Shown piece by piece: positions 14,728-17,072 of a DNA stretch of 17,072 nt (the first letter of the stretch is position 1; each line of letters starts with the position of its first letter). Below the pieces are notes generated by a model. That model made no database searches and had not been told where the DNA came from. It saw only the letters and a list, made by a program, of their open reading frames with translations. This DNA is from Mariprofundaceae bacterium (GTDB lineage: Bacteria; Pseudomonadota; Zetaproteobacteria; Mariprofundales; Mariprofundaceae). The stretch covers positions 1 through 17,072 of the forward strand of contig WFOJ01000089.1 of the NCBI GenBank assembly GCA_015488125.1. The letters run 5' to 3'. The translations under genes and the position numbers were made by a program.

Positions 14728-16272
14728 TCAGTGCCGGAAGTGACGAATGCCGGTGAATACCATGGCGATGCCATGCTCATTGGCAGCGGCAATCACTTCT
14801 TCGTCACGCACCGAGCCACCGGGCTGAATCACCGCAGTCGCCCCTGCTTCGGCCAGTGCATCAAGACCGTCACGAAAAGGGAAAAAGGCATCCGAGGCAA
14901 CAACACTGCCGTTGATTGCCTCACCACCATGATGCGCTGCGATGCGCGTCGAGTTGACACGGTTCATCTGACCTGCGCCTACGCCCAGGGTGACACCTCG
15001 CTTGGCGAAGACAATAGCATTGGACTTGACGTGTTTGGCTACCGACCAGGCAAACAGCAAATCATTCCACTGTGTTTCATCGGGGGCGTTCTCCGTTACC
15101 ACGCGGCAGTCCTGTCGGCACAGCATATGAGCATCGCGCTGCTGCACCAGCAGGCCGCCATTTACCCGTTTGTACTCCAGGCCACCGCTGACCGGCTCGG
15201 CAGAAGGCGCTGCCATGAGTCGCAGATTGGGTTTACCAGCGAGGATACGGCGCGCCTGTTCACTAAAGCCCGGAGCAATCACCACTTCCATAAAGGTTTC
15301 GACAATCAGGCTTGCTGTTGCAGCATCCAGTGGGCGATTAAACGCCGCGATACCGCCAAAGGCCGATATACTGTCGGCAGCACGCGCCAGACGATACGCT
15401 TCTGCCTGTGTGTCAGCGATGGCGACGCCACAGGGATTGGCATGTTTCACAATAACGGCTGCGGTATCGCTAAAATCACGAACACAGGCCCAGGCGGCAT
15501 CGGCATCGGCAATATTATTGTAGGAAATGGCTTTGCCCTGCAAGATCTCACAATCAGCCAGTGATACGCCCTGATCTTCGGGGTCGGCGTAAAACGCGGC
15601 TTGCTGGTGCGGGTTTTCGCCATAACGAAGATCGCTGGCGCGGATAAACTGCCGGGTGTAAATATCCGGGAACATGCGCTTGCTGCCATCATCATTCAGT
15701 GCAGAAAAATGATTGGCAATCGCACCATCGTAGGCGGCGGTATGGGCGAAGGCCTTGACCGCCAGTGCCTGACGCAAGCGCTGATCGGGGCCGCCATGGG
15801 CCAGTGTTTGCGCAATTTGTGCATAATCATCAGGGTCAACCACAACGCTGACCCAGGCATGATTTTTAGCCGCTGCGCGGATCATGCAGGGGCCACCGAT
15901 ATCGATATTTTCGACAGCATCCTCGTAACTGCAGTCGTCACGGGCGACGGTTTCCCGAAACGGATAAAGATTGACGCAGACCAGATCAATGGGGCTGATG
16001 CCCTGAGCCTTCATGGCTTCATCATCCTTGCCACGACGTGCCAGAATGCCGCCATGTACCTTAGGATGCAGGGTTTTGATGCGACCATCCATCATTTCGG
16101 GAAAGCCCGTGTAATCGGAAACATCACGCACCGGAATATCAGCATCGCGCAGCAATCGGGCGGTGCCTCCGGTGGAAAGAATTTCAGTACCATGAGCCAG
16201 CAAGGCACGGGCGAATTCTTCGATTCCCCGTTTGTCAGAAACACTCAGCAGGGCGCGTCGAATGTGTGTCAT
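14728..16272 (-). CDS. purH: Bifunctional AICAR transformylase / IMP cyclohydrolase PurH
   Basis: PurH carries out the last two steps of IMP synthesis: formylation of AICAR with 10-formyl-tetrahydrofolate and ring closure of FAICAR. The 514-residue length is typical. The N-terminal MGS-like cyclohydrolase domain (about 1-195) shows LLSVSDKRG, ILSTGGTARLL, PEMMDGRIKTLHPKVHGG and NIDIGGPCMIRAAAKN. The transformylase domain follows with LRYGENPHQQAAFY, QGKAISYNN, VIVKHANPCGVA, FGGIAAFN, LGVGAGQMNRV, VASDAFFPF and the C-terminal VIQPGGSVRDEEVI. The frame extends 91 codons upstream of the real start, but those residues do not resemble PurH; ATG 16272 has GGAG at 16285-16282, nine bases away, and begins the conserved N-terminus. 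A GC-rich hairpin sits just upstream in the leader. The phosphatase gene follows after 25 bases. Confidence 0.97.
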   Translation of the reverse strand: MTHIRRALLSVSDKRGIEEFARALLAHGTEILSTGGTARLLRDADIPVRDVSDYTGFPEMMDGRIKTLHPKVHGGILARRGKDDEAMKAQGISPIDLVCVNLYPFRETVARDDCSYEDAVENIDIGGPCMIRAAAKNHAWVSVVVDPDDYAQIAQTLAHGGPDQRLRQALAVKAFAHTAAYDGAIANHFSALNDDGSKRMFPDIYTRQFIRASDLRYGENPHQQAAFYADPEDQGVSLADCEILQGKAISYNNIADADAAWACVRDFSDTAAVIVKHANPCGVAIADTQAEAYRLARAADSISAFGGIAAFNRPLDAATASLIVETFMEVVIAPGFSEQARRILAGKPNLRLMAAPSAEPVSGGLEYKRVNGGLLVQQRDAHMLCRQDCRVVTENAPDETQWNDLLFAWSVAKHVKSNAIVFAKRGVTLGVGAGQMNRVNSTRIAAHHGGEAINGSVVASDAFFPFRDGLDALAEAGATAVIQPGGSVRDEEVIAAANEHGIAMVFTGIRHFRH

Positions 16273-16281
16273 GTGGTTGAT

Positions 16282-16285
16282 CTCC
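16282..16285 (-). promoter_or_regulatory. purH ribosome binding site
   Basis: GGAG on the minus strand lies nine bases before the ATG at 16272. It decides the purH start against the long upstream open extension of the frame. Confidence 0.7.
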
Positions 16286-16295
16286 AGAAGGAACA

Positions 16296-16326
16296 GGCAC
16301 CTGCCTTGCCATCTGCAGGCAGTGCC
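16296..16326. repeat. GC-rich hairpin in the purH leader / divergent intergenic region
   Basis: GGCA (16296-16299) and CTGCCT (16301-16306), with one bulged C between them, pair with AGGCAG (16317-16322) and TGCC (16323-16326), giving a ten-pair stem closed by a ten-base loop. On the purH transcript it would end about 11 bases upstream of the ribosome binding site. No T tract follows on either strand, so it is not an intrinsic terminator. It may affect purH translation or stability, or form a dyad for a DNA-binding protein. Confidence 0.5.
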
Positions 16327-16415
16327 AGAATGCCAGATTTGAAAAAAATCCTGAAAAGCGCAAGCTACGCCCCCGCAGTCCCGGCGCAAGTACCCGGGCA
16401 GGAGAGGGAACAGGC

Positions 16416-17072
16416 ATGAAACATACAATTCGACGGGATACGCCATTGCTTGAAGCGTTTTCAGATAGCGATGCGCATGCGCGGAGTGTCGTTGATGACG
16501 ATGGCAAGGTTGCTGGCATCGTATTAATCCGTGATGTGATTGCACTGGCTGCGGAAGGTGAAGACCTGGGGGAAAAAACGGCTGCTGATGTTATGCATAC
16601 TGACTTTGTCAGCATGATCGAGACGAATAATAAACTGGCCATGGCCAGAAAGTTCGTCGAGCACCGTATTAAATCATTGATTGTTTGTGACAAGGAAGGG
16701 CGTTATGCGGGCGAGCTTGATCCGCCGCAAGCAATTGCCCTGTTGCCATCAGGGCTGATGGGTTTTTTTCTGCCGGCAGAACGGGTGATGGTACGGGATC
16801 CCTACGATATCGCCACAGATGCCCACATGGAAAAAGCGCTCGGCCACATGGCCAGGTGTAATGTCAGCTGCCTTTTGGCACATGAGTTCACAGGGGAAGT
16901 ATCGGGCATGCTTTCAGAAACCGATGTATTCCGCTGGCTACTGGCTGGCCGGACTGATCAACGAGTAACTGACTATATGTCTTCACCTGTTGCCAGTATG
17001 TCGGATCAGTCCAATCTGATGCAGGTGTGGGCGCAAATGAATGCGATGAAGGTGATGAAGATGGTGATGACC
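16416..17072 (+). CDS. Multi-CBS-domain protein (3'-truncated by window end)
   Basis: The first 219 codons of a protein built from CBS modules, which usually bind adenine nucleotides and act as energy or ligand sensors. A degenerate first CBS (about 1-45, DDDGKVAGIVLIRDV) is followed by a second (about 55-105, ADVMHTDFVSMIE to SLIVCDKEGRYAGEL), a third (about 117-175, GHMARCNVSCLLA to LSETDVFRWLLAG) and the beginning of a fourth (from about 181, VTDYMSSPVASMSD). ATG 16416 has a strong GGAGAGGG ribosome binding site at 16401-16408. No signal peptide or membrane segment is visible so far. The frame is still open at the window edge, so any output domain (for example GGDEF or histidine kinase) is unseen. 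It is divergent from purH, sharing a 143-base intergenic region. Function unassigned. Confidence 0.85.
   Translation, partial: MKHTIRRDTPLLEAFSDSDAHARSVVDDDGKVAGIVLIRDVIALAAEGEDLGEKTAADVMHTDFVSMIETNNKLAMARKFVEHRIKSLIVCDKEGRYAGELDPPQAIALLPSGLMGFFLPAERVMVRDPYDIATDAHMEKALGHMARCNVSCLLAHEFTGEVSGMLSETDVFRWLLAGRTDQRVTDYMSSPVASMSDQSNLMQVWAQMNAMKVMKMVMT

Noticed and set aside
14703..14792. 30-residue upstream extension of the phosphatase gene
   Set aside because: It would overlap the end of purH, and the extra residues do not resemble the family N-terminus.
16358..16390. Direct repeat GCGCAAG at 16358-16364 and 16384-16390
   Set aside because: Only seven bases and two copies; not enough to call a regulatory repeat.
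16273..16415. ZTP (pfl) riboswitch upstream of purH
   Set aside because: This class is known upstream of purH genes, so I looked on the minus strand for its conserved core and pseudoknot segments (as recalled, around CCGGGGAGC and CCGCCUGGGC). I could not match them in order. A covariance-model search would settle it.
14731..16419. Long plus-strand open frames opposite purH (14731-15564 and 15601-16419)
   Set aside because: They lie antisense to the well-conserved purH coding frame, show no recognisable domains, and are explained as shadows of purH codon usage.
16273..16545. 91-residue N-terminal extension of purH
   Set aside because: The frame is open, but the residues do not resemble PurH and they overlap the divergent CBS gene, while ATG 16272 has a proper ribosome binding site and the canonical N-terminus.
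1..17072. CRISPR arrays, tRNA or rRNA genes, insertion sequences, phage or defence genes
   Set aside because: No regularly spaced repeats, no tRNA-like cloverleaf region between genes, and no transposase, integrase or defence-type domains were seen; intergenic space is very limited.

Overview
The window is an ordinary, densely packed chromosomal segment of a Gram-negative bacterium in the Pseudomonadota. The evidence is a complete type IV pilus block with a PilS/PilR pair, an RseC-family membrane protein, a lipoprotein signal peptide, PgsA and PurH. The pilus gene set and protein style suggest a gamma- or zeta-proteobacterium; this is inference and cannot be settled from the sequence alone. 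I see no rRNA, tRNA, CRISPR array, insertion sequence or phage gene, and no gene-free stretch longer than about 245 bases.

Region 1 (1-2794, all +) holds the 3' end of an oligopeptide/dipeptide ABC transporter ATPase, then pgsA (phosphatidylglycerol phosphate synthesis), a lipoprotein parvulin prolyl isomerase, and an FMN nitroreductase. The last three are closely spaced (gaps of 11 and 13 bases) and look co-transcribed.

Region 2 (about 2795-5760, +) is a three-gene surface-polysaccharide block: two GT2 glycosyltransferases and an SDR-family sugar epimerase-like protein, with abutting or ATGA-overlapping junctions. It follows a 243-base gap. The first glycosyltransferase is clearly AT-richer than the pilus genes, which suggests a cell-surface glycan module acquired separately.

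Region 3 (5854-13886, +) is one long probable operon: aroE, pilB, pilC, pilS, pilR, pilD and an RseC-family gene. Several stop and start codons overlap (aroE/pilB, pilB/pilC, pilD/rseC; pilS/pilR also has an overlapping alternative start). A good sigma70-like promoter lies so close to the aroE ATG that the message would be leaderless or nearly so. PilB powers pilus extension, PilC is the inner-membrane platform, PilD processes prepilins, and PilS/PilR is the two-component pair that normally controls pilin transcription through sigma54. Here PilR has GAFTSA in place of the usual GAFTGA loop. No pilin gene lies in the window.

Region 4 (13860-16272, -) is a convergent pair: purH (last two steps of IMP synthesis) followed by an inositol-monophosphatase-family gene whose 3' end overlaps the RseC-family gene by 27 bases. 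Divergent from purH, a multi-CBS-domain protein begins at 16416 (+) and runs off the window. The shared 143-base intergenic region contains a strong GC-rich hairpin in the purH leader.

I did not find a convincing undescribed system. The points most worth checking are the aroE promoter and its dyad, the PilR loop substitution, the purH leader hairpin, and the AT-rich glycan block.
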